The notes under the pieces are model-generated. The model made no database searches, was not told the DNA's origin, and saw only the letters and a list, made by a program, of their open reading frames with translations. Position numbers and translations under genes: made by a program. A stretch of 63,877 nucleotides of DNA from an uncultured Prevotellaceae bacterium (GTDB taxonomy: Bacteria > Bacteroidota > Bacteroidia > Bacteroidales > Bacteroidaceae), in NCBI GenBank assembly GCA_902792635.1, contig CADBAG010000012.1:1-63877 (forward strand). The letters run 5' to 3'. Positions 1 to 12,577 of the stretch are shown in pieces. Numbering within the stretch: the stretch's first letter is position 1; every line of letters begins with the position of its first letter.

Positions 1-3000
1 ACGAATACAAATTCCGTTTATACAAATCAGGCACTTATAAAAACACCAATACTGCCCCTACATATTGTATTCTTCCATATAGCAAGCAATATGCCGTCTT
101 TAAGTCAGATGGTGTGGCTGCTAATGCATCAGTAGCCCTTAGTGTCTATACAACTCCAAAAGTCATCAGTTTGAATAAAGCAAACGATGACTCGAAGTAC
201 TGCATATTTGCTTATGAGGCAGAGAATCGTGTCTATGGTAATTTCACACTTTCAGGACCTTCCAGTGCATTAGCAACGGGAGACTATGTCTTTAACACAA
301 CGCAGTCTTATTCTTCAAGGAACATAATTGGTTCACCAAGTAATGTACAAGATCTTGAAATTAAAGGTTCCTATAGTGTTGCTGATTTAACTTTTACTTG
401 GCAGGTTAATGGGCTTGATGGTTATATTACAGTGCAAACGCCTACTGTGTCAAGTGGTAAAGGAACACAGGTTGTCACTGTCAATTCATTACCTTCAGGT
501 ATACGTTATGGAAAGGTTCGAGTACAAGCTAAAGGAGGTACAAAATATTCAGGATGGAAAGAGTTAGAATTCAATCTGTATGGTGAGCCTTCATATACAG
601 ATATCTCCTCTTTGTCAGAGATTACAAGTTCTGATGGCTACTATCGCCTGACAGCAGATGTTTCTGACGCTCCAGGTGTTACCGAATTCTCAGGCTTCCT
701 GGATGGTAATATGCACAAGATTAGCAGTGTATCAGCACCATTATTCACCACCCTTACAGGAACGGTAAAGAACCTTGTGTTGATAGTTATGCTGACATCA
801 CTGGAGGTACAACAGTTGGTGGCATCGTGGGATATAATAATGTAGCTACTACTGCCACAAACCTTAAGACTATGGTGATGAACTGTATGTTCTATGGCAA
901 TATTACTGGTGGCGATACAAAGTCACCTGTATATGGTGGTAAGAATATCAACAATAACCAAGGCGGTCTCAATACTTTCAACTACTACAGTTATGAAAAA
1001 CTGACAGGCGGTGTTACTGACAATCAGTACAATTGTGCGCTCGCAGTAGAGGATAAATACCTAAACCGTTTTGAGTTCTACCGTCTGTTGTTGAATAGCA
1101 ATAAGAAGCTTGCAGCATACTATGCAACAGGCTCTGCTGAAAATGGCGACAAGATGGCAAAATGGGTATTGGAAACGGCTGATAGAACAATCGACAATCC
1201 TAAACCTTACCCTGTTTTGAAAGCTCAAGGATACTATCCTTCTATTGTCAACCCAGATATAGAACACGCGCCAGATAGCGCATCAGTAGGACGCAATCAT
1301 GGTGGAAAGTTAGGCGACAAAACGTTGTCGGTGACAATTAATCTCGGTAGTGGTGCTCCTACTGATGCGAGCATCACTACAGGTAGCCTTACTCTAACCC
1401 GCACTGACAAGGACTTTGACCGATTCAACTTTAACTACGACAAGGTACAATTACCCTATTACAATGATGTAGGCACAGGTAACTATACAGATTACAAAGT
1501 GGTGACTGGCTGGAAGATTACAGCCATTACAGCCGTAGAGGGTGACCCATACACCTCCGCAAACTATCCAACCACAGGTATAACAGACTTCCCTAATCAT
1601 AATTATGCTGACCGCAAGAGTTCCAACAAAGATCTCTATAGCGTCAGCAAGCGCGTCTTCTCTCAGGGAGCATACTTTGATGTGCCTTACGGTGTAACCA
1701 GCATTACTATTGAGCCATATTGGGGTACCGCTGTATATGTCGCTGACCAGTATTATGATGTAGTATATAAGAATGACTATACAGGAAAACAAGGTGTAAG
1801 CCAGGTAGGTACACAGGCGGTTGATAACACGACCGAATTCAATGGCCAAAAGGTCAGAACCAGTATTACTGGTCTTGGTTCTGGAACTACGGTTTACGAC
1901 AATGCGGTAGTCTTGGTAGGCAATTTCCACTTGGATGGTGTACCATCTGGAGGTACTGTTCCTTTCACCATGATGTCAGTGGACATGGACAATGACCATG
2001 AGCCAGATTACAGTCTGATTTATCACCACAAGAATCGTACAGCAATTTGTCCTATCCGTTTTGACTTCCTGAACATTCCTGGCACAGCTCAGGCACAGAA
2101 GCCTAATGGTGCAAGTCTTATATGCAACTTCACCATCTTCAAGACAAAGGGTTGGTTTGAAGTTACCAATACTTCGTCTTTCTATACCTCGCAGTTAGAG
2201 TATGAGAACCTGGCTGACGTAACAAAAACAGATGCTCCACTTATTCTTCTTGGTGGTGTTATTGACCAATTTGTTTCTACTCAGTCATCAAAAGTAGATG
2301 GGCATACTATATATATCCACGTGGGTGGCAATGTATGGATTAACTCTTTCGGATTAGGTACCCACAGTGACGGCAGTCAGTCCACACCCCATGTTCCAGT
2401 TTCTGTAACAGGTGGTGAATATGAGGGTCTTTATCTTACAGGAACCTACAATGCAGGTGCAGCCGTAAGAACAGACAATGCAGAGTGTTACATCAGTGGT
2501 GGACACATTGTAGAGGCCGCAGGTGCATCTTTAGAGCAAATCAATGGTAGCGTGCATTGGCAAATCTATAATGCCGATATTGACGAGTTCTTTGGTGGAG
2601 GTACCAACGATGCGAAACCAATCAAGGGTGACATCACTACAGATATTTACAACAGTAACGTTGGACTTTTCTGCGGTGGTCCTAAGTTCGGCAATATGCA
2701 GGCTGACAAGAAGGTGACAACTAATGCCGAAGGATGTATCTTTGGCAAATACTTTGGTGCTGGATACGGCGGAACCTCTTTGTCAAGAAAGAAATATTAT
2801 GATACTACAACAACGGACTGGCCTGGTTGGGCAGGAAAGTATGTCGATGACCGTGGTAAATATTTTGATGGTAGTACCACGAATGCACCTGGAGATTCAA
2901 AATATGGAAAGAAGGGTCCTGGTGTAGCAACCGATATGGACTATGAATTCTTCGTATGGAGTCCTGGAAATACTGGTGGTCGATTCTTTGTCAAGTATGC

Positions 3001-6000
3001 TACATTCTCTTTGGCACAGTGTAACGATGTGTCATCTACACTGAAGAAATGTACCGTAAAAACCAACTTCTATGGTGGTGGCAACTTAGGAAAAGTTGTA
3101 GGTACTGCCACTTCTGTGCTTGAAGATTGCACTGTAAATGGTAGCGTATATGGTGCTGGATACTCTGCGTCACTTCCTACTGTCGAAGTGAGAGACGGAG
3201 GCTTTGTAAATAATCCTAATTATAATAAGCAATCTGGTATGTTTGAACCTGCCGAATTATCTGGTACGACAACATTCACTTGGCAGAATGCTGCAGCAGC
3301 AGGTAAAACCTTAACCAACGGGCAGTCTGGTAGCGATTTATCAAACCATATATTATATACTAACACCGTACTAACAGGCCTTGGTGAGGTTGCGAAATCA
3401 GTTCTCACCATTAATGGCACAACCACCGTTGCCCATAGCGTCTACGGCGGCGGTGAGGAATCTGGTGTAGCTGGCAATACCGAAGTGACCGTCACTGGCG
3501 GTACGATTGGCACTCCAAATCTTGGCGGTGCCGAGTATGGTAACGTCTATGGCGGCGGTAAGGGTAAGGCTGATGATGTGACTGCTGGTATCGTGAAGGG
3601 CAGCACTACTGTTAGTATCAGTGGCTCGCCTACCATTCTGCACAATGTCTATGGCGGTGGTGCCTATGGTTCGGTGGGAACGTTCTCATACGATGCGACG
3701 ACAGGATTCCCAACTGGTTGGAATACTACAGATGATAAAGGTAAGTGTACAGTGTCCATCACTGGCGGTACCATCGGTACTACAGGTGATAATAATGGTA
3801 TGGTGTTCGGTTCGTCACGTGGCTTGGAAGGCGACCCGTCAATTCCTAATGTCGATAAAATGGCTTGGGTGTATGATACGGATGTTACTATCGGAATCCA
3901 GAATGCACAATCGAATGCTACTCCTTGGATTAAGGGCTCTGTCTATGGTGGTGGTGAGAATGGTCATAACTTCCACGATGCCAAGGTGACTGTGCATAGC
4001 GGTACTATCGGTATTCTTGAGGGAGCTGAGATTATAGATGATAGAGGTACACCAGACGATACTTCCGATGATATTTCTTATACAGGTGCCCGCTTTCCTA
4101 ATCGTGGTAATGTCTATGGTTCTGGCTGCGGTACGGATACCTATACAGCTAATAGTAAGACTTATTTTGACTTCAATGCCGGTATCGTGCGTGGCAATAC
4201 GACTGTAGATATTAAAGGTGGCCATGTGGTACACAACGTCTATGGCGGTGGTGCTATGGGCTCGGTGGGTACATATACTTTTGATGTTAATGGCAAACCG
4301 ATTTTTTGTGCAGATGGAACCGGCACTTGTACTGTGACTGTTAGCGGCGGTCAGATTGGTGTTACTGGTGCCAAGATGGCAGGATATGGCAAGGGCGGTC
4401 CAGATGACTACGGTCATGTGTTTGGCGCTGGTCGTGGTGAGATGCATGATCCTAACCTCTATCCTAATGTGGAGACTTGTGCATTCTTTAACAAGACGAT
4501 ATTGAATATCAGTGGTACTGCCTTCCTGACTGGTTCTGTTTATGGTGGTAGTGAGAGTGGACACGTGCTGGGTGATACCGAAGTCAACATCGCTGGCGGA
4601 CAGATTGGCTGTGGTAAAGATTCATCGGGGCCATTTAATGATGCAGTATGGGCTGATGACTATACCCCAACAGGAGATAATATGGATTGCGCCAGCTGGC
4701 CATTTGAATCACCATTCGCACCATACGACCCATTCGCTAATGCAACGGGCGACTTGGACAAGTATCTTAACGGCAAATCAACGGATGGCGGAAGATTGGA
4801 GGCTTCCGACGGTCACACCTACTATGGTAATGTGTTTGGTGGCGGTTCGGGTTGTATCCCTTACTTCGATACAACCGAAGGCATCAGTAAATATCTGAGC
4901 ACAGCAGGTAGCGTTGAGGGTAAGACCACTATTAATATCTCTGGCGGACACATCATCACGAATGTCTATGGTGGTTGTGAGGCTACCAACGTGAAGGGCT
5001 CTGCTACCATCACGATGACAGGTGGTACCGTAGGTGTGCCACGTACCGTTGCTCAAATCATGGCACATCCGAATACAGGCTATATCTTTGGTGCAGGTAA
5101 GGGTGACCAGCGTATCTTCTTCAACAAGGAAACGAATGTGGACCGTACTCTTGTCAACATCGAGGGCGGCAGAGTCTATGGTTCCATCTTTGGCGGAGGT
5201 GAGGATGGTCACGTATTCCAGAATGCGATTGTAAACATCGGTAAGGCTGATACGGAAGGTCCAACGATTGGTACATGGGGTACCTCATACGTAGATGGTA
5301 ATGTATTCGGTGGTGGCCGTGGCTTCGGTGGTGAGGCACTGACAGCTGGTAATATCGGTGGCTCTATCGAACTGAACATCAAGAGCGGTAAGATACTGGG
5401 CTCCGTCTATGGCGGTGGTCGTCTTGGATCGGTAGGATATGGTCTCTATCTGGTGGATGAAGAGATTACGGAAGATGAACAGACAATCAAGCCCTACGGT
5501 ATCTTGCGTCCAAACGACAAGTACGACGGCTCTTATCCGAACCCAAGTACGCAAGATGCTTCTGCTTATTACGATAAAGGTCGTGGCTATATCACCATCA
5601 ACATTAGTGGCGGTACCATTGGTAACGACTATGAATACATCTACAATCCGACTGATGAGCAGAAGGCAGCGATACCAAACACCACTTTCGACTATCAGAA
5701 CCATCTGCAATACACTAAGGGTGGTAATGTGTTCACGGGCGGTATGGGACGACTCTATGCCCTGGATAATACAACATTACTTCCATTATGGCCAAAGCTG
5801 GGCAAGTGTAAGCAGACCACATTAAACATGACTGGCGGTACGGTGAAGAGCAGTATCTATGGCGGTGGTGAGATAGGTGCTGTAGCCCAGAATGCAACGG
5901 TGAATGTCAATGGTGGTACTGTAGGTACGAAGGTCGTAGATTCGGAAGATGCTAATAAGTATTACTATTTCGGTAGCGTGTTCGGTGGCGGTAAGGGTAG

Positions 6001-7616
6001 CGTAGATAACATCACTTATCCTAGCACTACTCCGGAAGCAGAACAGATTCCCATCAGCGAGGCCGGAACGACAGGAGGCGACGTACTGGTGAAATTGAAT
6101 GAAGGTCCAGCATCGAGCGACGATGCGAAGGGTGCTATCGTGCATCAGGTATTCGGTTGCAACGATATGAACGGTTCGCCCAAGGGCGATGTCACGGTAC
6201 ACGTCTACGCGACACAGAATGCAGACAAAGTCAACATCAGTACCAAATACGATAGGAAAACCAATAATTATGACGTAGAAACAGTCTATGGCGGTGGCAA
6301 TCTGGCTGCTTATGAGCCTGAAGGCGGTAAGAATACCACGAAATCTACCAAGGTCATCATCGACGGTTGCGGACTGACGAGTATCAAACAGGTGTATGGT
6401 GGTGGTAATGCTGCTTCAACACCAGCTACCAATGTGACAGTCAATGGCACCTACGAAATCCTAGAACTCTTCGGAGGTGGTAATGGTTTTGACAAGTTGC
6501 CTGATGGAAGACCTAACCCTGGAGCCAACGTAGGTTATAAAAACTATACCATTTATGAGGAAGACGGGGACAACTGGGTAGCCAAGGATGACCCTGCTTA
6601 TGACACGAAAGAAAAACGAACTGCAGGAACCAGTGCCATTACCTATGGTACTGGTCAGGCTTCCGTGAATGTCTTCGGTGGTACAGTTCACCGTGTCTTT
6701 GGCGGCTCTAACACTAAGGGTAATGTGCGTCAGACAGCTGTCACCCTGCTGGATGAAAACAGCGGATGTTCATTCTGCGTGGACGAAGCCTACGGAGGTG
6801 GTAAGAGTGCACCGATGGATGCTGAGGCTAAGTTGCACATGGCTTGTATTCCAGGACTGCAGGCTGCCTATGGCGGTGCTGAGGCTGCTGCTATTAAGGG
6901 TAATGTCACGTTGAATATCACCAATGGTACCTTCGACCGTGTGTTTGGTGGTAATAACCTCAGTGGTACAATCGATGGTTCCATCACCGTGAACATTCAG
7001 GAGGTTGGCTGTCGTCCTATCAAGATTGGTGAACTCTATGGTGGTGGTAACCAGGCAGGTTACTCTGTTTATGGCTACAACGATGATGACACACCGAAAG
7101 AGACTGGCACGAAGCTCTACGATGATCCACAGGTCAACGTGATGTCATTTACCAGTATCGGTAAAGTCTTTGGCGGTGGCTTTGGTAGCGGTGCTACGAT
7201 GGTGGGCAATCCGACGGTGAACGTCAATGAGGTCTATGGCAAATGGTATAACGACAATACGTCGGTTGTCGGTGAGGATGAGGAAACGCCCAATCACTAT
7301 CCCATCCCGTCACATGCCAAGGGAAAGATGGGTGCTATCCATACTGTCTTTGGTGGTGGTAATGCTGCCAAGGTGATGGGAAGAGGTGACCGCAGGTGAA
7401 GCTTTGCCAGCTGGCTGCTACACCCGCAGCGGTGCAGGAACAACAGAAAGTCCGTTTATCTACACGGATGCCGAAGGCACTGCCGCAGATGGAACCACCT
7501 ACTACGAGAAGCAGGACGTCCTGGGCGCTGACATCCGAGGTGATGTCTATGGCGGCGGTAACAACGCCGAAGTGACAGGTGATGCAAAGGTGAAAATTGG
7601 CAAGAAGAATGAATAA
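1..7616 (+). pseudogene. Giant GGG-repeat surface-type protein, 5' partial, two frameshifts
   Basis: The reading frame is open at the left edge, so the N-terminus and any signal peptide are outside the window. The frame changes near 780 (one base missing; the text resumes as D-S-Y-A-D-I-T-G-G and a GLUG-like G-G-I-V-G-Y-N) and again at a GGG run at 7378-7380 (one base extra; removing one G gives K-V-M-E-E-V-T-A-G-E). Corrected, more than 2,500 residues are visible. From about 3060 on, the protein repeats a module: an N-V-Y-G-G-G or V-F-G-G-G turn, a charged stretch, then T-V-x-I-S-G-G-T-I-G. About 25 such GGG turns occur, typical of a stacked-beta repeat fold and suggestive of an adhesin or surface protein. 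No catalytic domain or C-terminal sorting tail was recognised. Function unknown. The frameshifts may be assembly errors. Confidence 0.6.
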
Positions 7617-8052
7617 GAGAGCAGGCCGCTAACCAGGTGAATTGAGAATTACTTATAGGAGTTATAGGAGTTATCGCTTCGCTCGTCCATTCGGACAGGA
7701 GTTAAAGACGATAGTTGAGATTTAACGAAAACATCAACGAAAAACGAAAGACGAAAACTTAAATCGGATAGCGGTTAGCGGTTAGCGACGAAAACGAAAA
7801 CGAACGTGTGTAGAACAATCGTCGGAGCGAAGCGGTAACTTCGGAGGGCTGAAAGTCAGGTAACTCCTAGGCCGTAAGGCCGATAACTCCTGAGCGAAGC
7901 GGTAACTCCTAAGAATAAATATTGAAATTTGAAGGACTCCTCCGTCGCCATAGAAGGTATGGCTCCCCTCATCGGGCACGGAAAGACATTCAGTCTTTCC
8001 TCTGAAGGCCCTCTTCGCCCACTCCCCGTGGGAGAGCAGGTAGCGGCATAAA
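7617..8052. repeat. Repeat-rich gap with imperfect palindrome
   Basis: No gene is seen in this 436-base gap. A 22-base segment at 7663-7684 (TATAGGAGTTATCGCTTCGC plus TC) recurs inverted at 7892-7913 with two mismatches, and the GAGCGAAGCGGTAAC core occurs a third time at 7816-7830. Between them are short tandem strings (GGTTAGCGGTTAGCG and purine-rich ACGAAAACGAAAACG). The TAACTCCTA motif is shared with the repeats at 11.8 and 29.3 kb. A hairpin of the type CCACTCCCCGTGGGAG lies near 8018-8034, just before the pullulanase fragment. Confidence 0.55.
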
Positions 8053-8421
8053 ATGAAACCAAACAAGCCACAATATAACTGGGGTTACGACCCTCTTAAC
8101 TACAACGTGCCGGAGGGTAGCTACAGCACCAATGCCCTTTGTCCCTTGACACGCATCAGTGAATTTAAACAGATGGTCCATTCACTTCATAATGCAGGCA
8201 TACGCGTAATCCTCGATGTGGTGTATAACCACACCTTCGACATCGCGAACTCTAATTTCCAGAAAACCTATCCCGACTACTTCTTCCGCAAGAACGCCGA
8301 CGGAATATATTCAGACGGTAGCGGCTGCGGTAACGAGACAGCAAGTGAGAAACCGATGATGAGGCAGTTCATGATAGAGAGTGTGAAATACTGGATTAAT
8401 GAGTATCATATTGACGGCTGA
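8053..8421 (+). pseudogene. Pullulanase (GH13) internal fragment
   Basis: This 122-codon frame carries hallmarks of type I pullulanase: Y-N-W-G-Y-D-P with N-V-P-E-G-S-Y-S-T near the start, the GH13 conserved region I V-I-L-D-V-V-Y-N-H-T, and G-C-G-N-E-T-A-S-E-x-P-M-M-R-Q-F with W-I-N-E-Y-H-I-D-G just before the stop. Full enzymes are about 600 residues or more and continue past H-I-D-G with F-R-F-D containing the catalytic aspartate; here the frame ends at that point. N-terminal domains, catalytic Asp/Glu and the C-terminus are all absent, so the piece cannot be active. The start codon falls inside the conserved domain and is not a true gene start. The right end abuts a transporter fragment. 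Confidence 0.7.
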
Positions 8422-8967
8422 ACGGCTGGCAGTGGATTGGTGTGGTTCCTTGCCGTTGCGTCATTTTTCATGCTTAGTAACAGCAGCAAGAAAGAAGGAA
8501 TCGACTTCAAGCACGACCATTGGATATACATGGTTGTCGGTTCTGCATTTTTGGGAGCAGTCAGCGGTCTCTATGACCGTTATCTAATGGCTCCTGTGAA
8601 CGAGGGTGGGGCAGGTCTTGACAAAATGATAGTTCAAAGCTGGTACACATTCTACCAGTGCATCATGATGGGTGTGGTGCTAATCGTGCTATGGTGGCCT
8701 ACACATAAGAAAACCACACCTTTTCATTGGAACTGGTTTATTGTCGGAGTAAGTCTTTTCCCAAGTGCTGCCGATTTTGTGTATTTCTATTCGTTATCAA
8801 TACCAGATGCTATGATCAGCATTGTATCAATGGTACGCCGTAGTAGCGTTGTGGTCAGTTTCCTTTTCGGTGCGGCGTTCTTTCATGAGAAGAATCTTAA
8901 GGCAAAGACACTCGACTTGATACTTGTTTTGCTGGGTATGATTTTCCTGTATATCGGCTCCGAATAA
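8422..8967 (+). pseudogene. DMT/EamA-type permease, C-terminal half only
   Basis: The frame reads T-G-G-S-G-L-V-W-F-L-A-V-A-S-F-F directly after the pullulanase sequence, without a plausible start codon of its own. About 180 residues remain, with roughly five hydrophobic helices and the end L-D-L-I-L-V-L-L-G-M-I-F-L-Y-I-G, typical of the second five-helix half of drug/metabolite transporter (EamA) proteins of about 300 residues. The N-terminal half is missing, so this is a gene remnant or one side of an assembly join. The substrate cannot be told. Confidence 0.65.
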
Positions 8968-8984
8968 AAAAAACATAGAAATAT

Positions 8985-9012
8985 TTTGTGGAATAAAAAA
9001 ACATTATCTTTG
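8985..9012 (+). promoter_or_regulatory. Predicted Bacteroidetes promoter of ppdK
   Basis: TATCTTTG at 9005-9012 fits the Bacteroidetes -7 consensus TAnnTTTG. TTTG at 8985-8988 is a candidate -33 element, with a spacing slightly shorter than usual. The box is 47 bases before the ATG of ppdK and the leader is A/T rich. Confidence 0.6.
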
Positions 9013-9059
9013 CACAATTGAAAAAATCTTTATTATAAACGATTAATAAAATCAAAAGT

Positions 9060-11779
9060 ATGAGTCAGAAAAGAGTTTACCTTTTCGGTAACGGCAAAGC
9101 CGAGGGTAATGCACAAATGCGTGAGGAACTTGGCGGCAAAGGTGCTAACCTTGCCGAGATGAACCTGATTGGTGTTCCCGTTCCTCCAGGTTTCACCATC
9201 ACTACAGACTGCTGCAACGAGTACTATCAGGTCGGACAGGAGAAGATTATGGAGCTCCTGAACGACGACGTGATGGCTGCCGTCAAGCATATTGAGGGTC
9301 TGATGAACTCGAAGTTCGGCGACAAGGAGAATCCCCTGCTTGTCTCTGTACGTTCGGGTGCTCGCGCCTCTATGCCGGGTATGATGGATACCATTCTGAA
9401 CCTGGGCTTGAACGACGAGGTGGCAGAGGGTATGGTGAAGAAGACCAACAATCCCCACTTTGTTTACGACTCCTACCGTCGTTTCGTACAGATGTACGGT
9501 GACGTGGTGCTGGAGATGAAGCCCGTCAACAAGGAAGACATCGACCCGTTTGAGGAGATTATTGAGAAGGTGAAGGCCGAGCGTGGTGTGAAGCTGGACA
9601 AGGACCTGAGCGTCGACGAGCTGAAGAAACTCGTACAGCTCTTCAAGGCTGCCATCAAGGAGCGCACCGGCAAGGACTTCCCCAACGACCCCATCGAGCA
9701 GCTCTGGGGGGCCATCTGCGCCGTGTTCCGTTCTTGGATGAACGAGCGCGCCATCCTCTATCGCAAGATGGAAGGCATCCCCGACGAGTGGGGTACCGCT
9801 GTCAGCGTGATGGCTATGGTATTCGGTAACATGGGCGATACCTCTGCTACCGGTGTATGCTTCAGCCGCGATGCTGCCAATGGTGAGAACGTGTTCAACG
9901 GTGAGTATCTGGTCAATGCTCAGGGTGAGGATGTCGTAGCCGGTATCCGTACTCCCCAGCAGATTACCAAGCTGGGTTCTCAGCGCTGGGCTGAGCGTGC
10001 CGGTATCTCTGAGGAAGAGCGCGTAGCCAAGTATCCTTCTATGGAGGAGGCTATGCCTGAGATTTATCAGCAGTTGAATGGTATCCAGGAGAAGCTCGAG
10101 GAACACTATCGTGATATGCAGGATATGGAGTTCACCGTTCAGGAGGGCAAGCTGTGGTTCCTGCAGACACGTAACGGTAAGCGTACTGGTGCCGCTATGG
10201 TGAAGATTGCCATCGACCTGCTCCACGAGGGTAAGATTGACGAGAAGACTGCCATCCAGCGTTGCGAGCCTCAGAAGCTCGACGAGCTGTTGCATCCCGT
10301 ATTCGAAAGAAGGCACTGACCCAGGCCAAGGTGATTGCTCAGGGTCTGCCCGCATCTCCTGGTGCTGCCTGTGGGCAGATTGTATTCCACGCTGACGATG
10401 CTCAGGAGTGGCACAAGGATGGTCACAAGGTTGTGCTCGTTCGTATCGAGACATCTCCTGAGGACCTCGCCGGTATGTCTGCCGCAGAGGGTATTCTGAC
10501 TGCTCGTGGTGGTATGACCTCTCATGCAGCTGTGGTGGCTCGTGGTATGGGTAAGTGCTGCGTGTCTGGTGTTGGTTCGCTGAATGTTAGCTATAAGGAC
10601 AAGACCGTTGAGATTGACGGCATAGTATATAAGGAGGGTGACTATATCTCTCTGAATGGTACCACTGGTCAGGTTTATGCCGGTGAAGTTCCTACCAAGG
10701 CTGCCGAGCTTTCTGGCGACTTCAAGGAACTGATGGATCTCTGTGACAAGTACACCAAGCTGCAGGTTCGCACCAATGCTGATACTCCACACGACGCGCA
10801 GGTTGCTCGCAACTTCGGTGCCAAGGGTATCGGTCTGACACGTACCGAGCACATGTTCTTCGAGGATAAGAAGATTATCGCTATGCGCGAGATGATTTTG
10901 GCTGATAATGCTGCTGGTCGTGAGAAGGCTCTGGCCAAGCTGCTGCCTTATCAGAAGGCTGACTTCAAGGGTATTCTCGAGGCTATGGACGGTCTGCCTG
11001 TCAACATCCGCCAGTTGGATCCCCCATTGCACGAGTTCGTTCCCCACGATTTGGCTGGTCAGGAGACGATGGCTAAAGAGATGGGTGTCAGTGTTGAGGA
11101 CATCAAGCGTCGTGTTGACTCATTGGCTGAGAACAACCCCATGCTGGGTCACCGTGGGTGCCGTCTGGGCATCACCTTCCCTGAAATCACCGCTATGCAG
11201 ACCCGTGCCATCCTCGGTGCAGCCTGCGAGCTGAAGAAGGAAGGCAAGAATCCTATGCCAGAGATCATGGTTCCACTGATTGGTACACTCTATGAGTTGA
11301 AGCAGCAGAAGGAAGTCATTCTGGAGGCTGCCAAGGAAGTATTCGCCGAGTATGGCATCGAGGTAGAGTTTGAGATTGGTACGATGATTGAGATTCCTCG
11401 TGCTGCCCTGACTGCCGACCGCATTGCTACTGAGGCTCAGTACTTCTCGTTCGGTACCAACGACCTGACTCAGATGACCTTCGGTTACAGCCGTGACGAC
11501 ATTGCTTCGTTCCTGCCTGTTTACCTCGACAAGAAGATTCTGAAGGTTGACCCGTTCCAGGTGCTCGACCAGAAGGGTGTTGGTCAGCTTGTTGAGATGG
11601 GTGTGAAGAAAGGCCGCTCCACGAACCCGACACTGAAGTGCGGTATCTGTGGTGAGCACGGCGGTGAGCCTTCATCCGTGAAGTTCTGCCACCGTGTCGG
11701 CCTCGACTACGTGAGCTGCTCTCCGTTCCGCGTGCCTATCGCCCGCCTCGCAGCAGCACAGGCAGCAGTTGAGAGTTAG
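9060..11779 (+). pseudogene. ppdK: Pyruvate, phosphate dikinase, one frameshift
   Basis: PPDK interconverts pyruvate + ATP + Pi and phosphoenolpyruvate + AMP + PPi. The first 415 codons give the ATP-grasp part ([10 protein letters not shown] start, [10 protein letters not shown], later Q-T-R-N-G-K-R-T). The frame is lost near 10303: the first frame ends as F-E-R-R-H-stop, while one frame back reads [19 protein letters not shown]. The second part has the phosphohistidine motif [13 protein letters not shown] and the C-terminal PEP/pyruvate domain ending with C-G-E-H-G-G-E-P. Restoring one base gives about 906 residues, the normal length. All motifs are intact around the break, so a sequencing error or very recent mutation is more likely than decay. 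Confidence 0.9.
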
Positions 11780-11805
11780 CAGTTAGGAGATAGGAGTTTT
11801 TCTTT

Positions 11806-11888
11806 AGTTAGGAGTTAGGAGATAGGAGTTAGGAGTTGCAAGCGACGACTGCTCTTAACTCCTAACTCCTATCTCCTAACTCCTAACT
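11806..11888. terminator. Perfect 32-bp inverted repeat between ppdK and cmk
   Basis: The arms 11806-11837 and 11857-11888 are exact reverse complements of 32 bases, separated by 19 bases. They are built from the unit TTAGGAG (AGTTAGGAGTTAGGAGATAG and so on). The element lies between convergent ppdK and cmk and could stop transcription from both sides. Its right arm runs into cmk and encodes the last residues K-V-R-S and the stop codon. A partial extra copy of the unit precedes the left arm at 11781-11797. Confidence 0.7.
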
Positions 11889-12556
11889 TTACTCAGGAGC
11901 CACTCATCCTGCTCCGCAATCGTCATGTGACTGTTGTCCAAGACCAGGGCATCGGGAGCCTGACGGAGGGGTGAGGTCTCGCGGTGCGTATCGATATAAT
12001 CGCGCTGCTGCACGTTCTTGAGGATATCGGCATAGTCAGCAGGCTGGCCTTTAGCCTGAAGCTCGTCGTAGCGACGCTGCGCACGCACCTCGGGTGAAGC
12101 AGTGACAAAGATCTTCAGCTCGGCATCGGGGAATACCACGGTGCCGATGTCTCGTCCGTCCATCACGACACCTTTCTCGCGCCCCATGGCCTGCTGTTGT
12201 TTGACAAGGGCCTCGCGGACAAAAGGAATGGCGGCGATGGGACTGACGTGTGAGCTGACCTCCATGCCACGGATCTCGCGCTCCACAAGCTCACCATTGA
12301 GGTAAGTCTCGGGGAGACCCGTCTCTTTGTTCAGTTTGAAAGAGATATGTATCTCCGGCATGAGCGCCTTCAGTTCTTTTGTCTTTACACTCCCGTCAGC
12401 ATTGAAGAGCTGATGACGGAGCGCAAACAACGTCACGGAGCGATACATCGCGCCCGTGTCCACATAGACATAGCCAAGTTTCTTGGCTAATGCTTTTGCC
12501 ATCGTGCTCTTTCCGCAAGAGGAATAGCCATCGATGGCAATTGTTATTTTCTTCAT
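11876..12556 (-). CDS. cmk: Cytidylate (CMP/dCMP) kinase
   Basis: CMP kinase phosphorylates CMP and dCMP with ATP in pyrimidine nucleotide salvage. The 226-residue protein has the family's usual length. It begins [18 protein letters not shown], with the P-loop at about residues 10-18, followed by [10 protein letters not shown] and later [14 protein letters not shown], both CMP-binding signatures. It sits 21 bases downstream of porQ on the same strand, so the two are probably co-transcribed. The 3' end overlaps the 32-bp inverted repeat, which supplies the final K-V-R-S. Confidence 0.95.
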   Translation of the reverse strand: MKKITIAIDGYSSCGKSTMAKALAKKLGYVYVDTGAMYRSVTLFALRHQLFNADGSVKTKELKALMPEIHISFKLNKETGLPETYLNGELVEREIRGMEVSSHVSPIAAIPFVREALVKQQQAMGREKGVVMDGRDIGTVVFPDAELKIFVTASPEVRAQRRYDELQAKGQPADYADILKNVQQRDYIDTHRETSPLRQAPDALVLDNSHMTIAEQDEWLLSKVRS

Positions 12557-12577
12557 GATTATTTTTGATATTATTGT

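Noticed and set aside
7650-7915. Ribosome binding sites in the AGGAG-containing repeats
   Set aside because: No genes start after them, and Bacteroidetes genes here do not use Shine-Dalgarno sites.
9033-10454. 473-codon open frame on the minus strand
   Set aside because: Lies antisense over ppdK, is rich in His/Leu as expected for a shadow of a G/C-rich gene, and has no recognisable domain.
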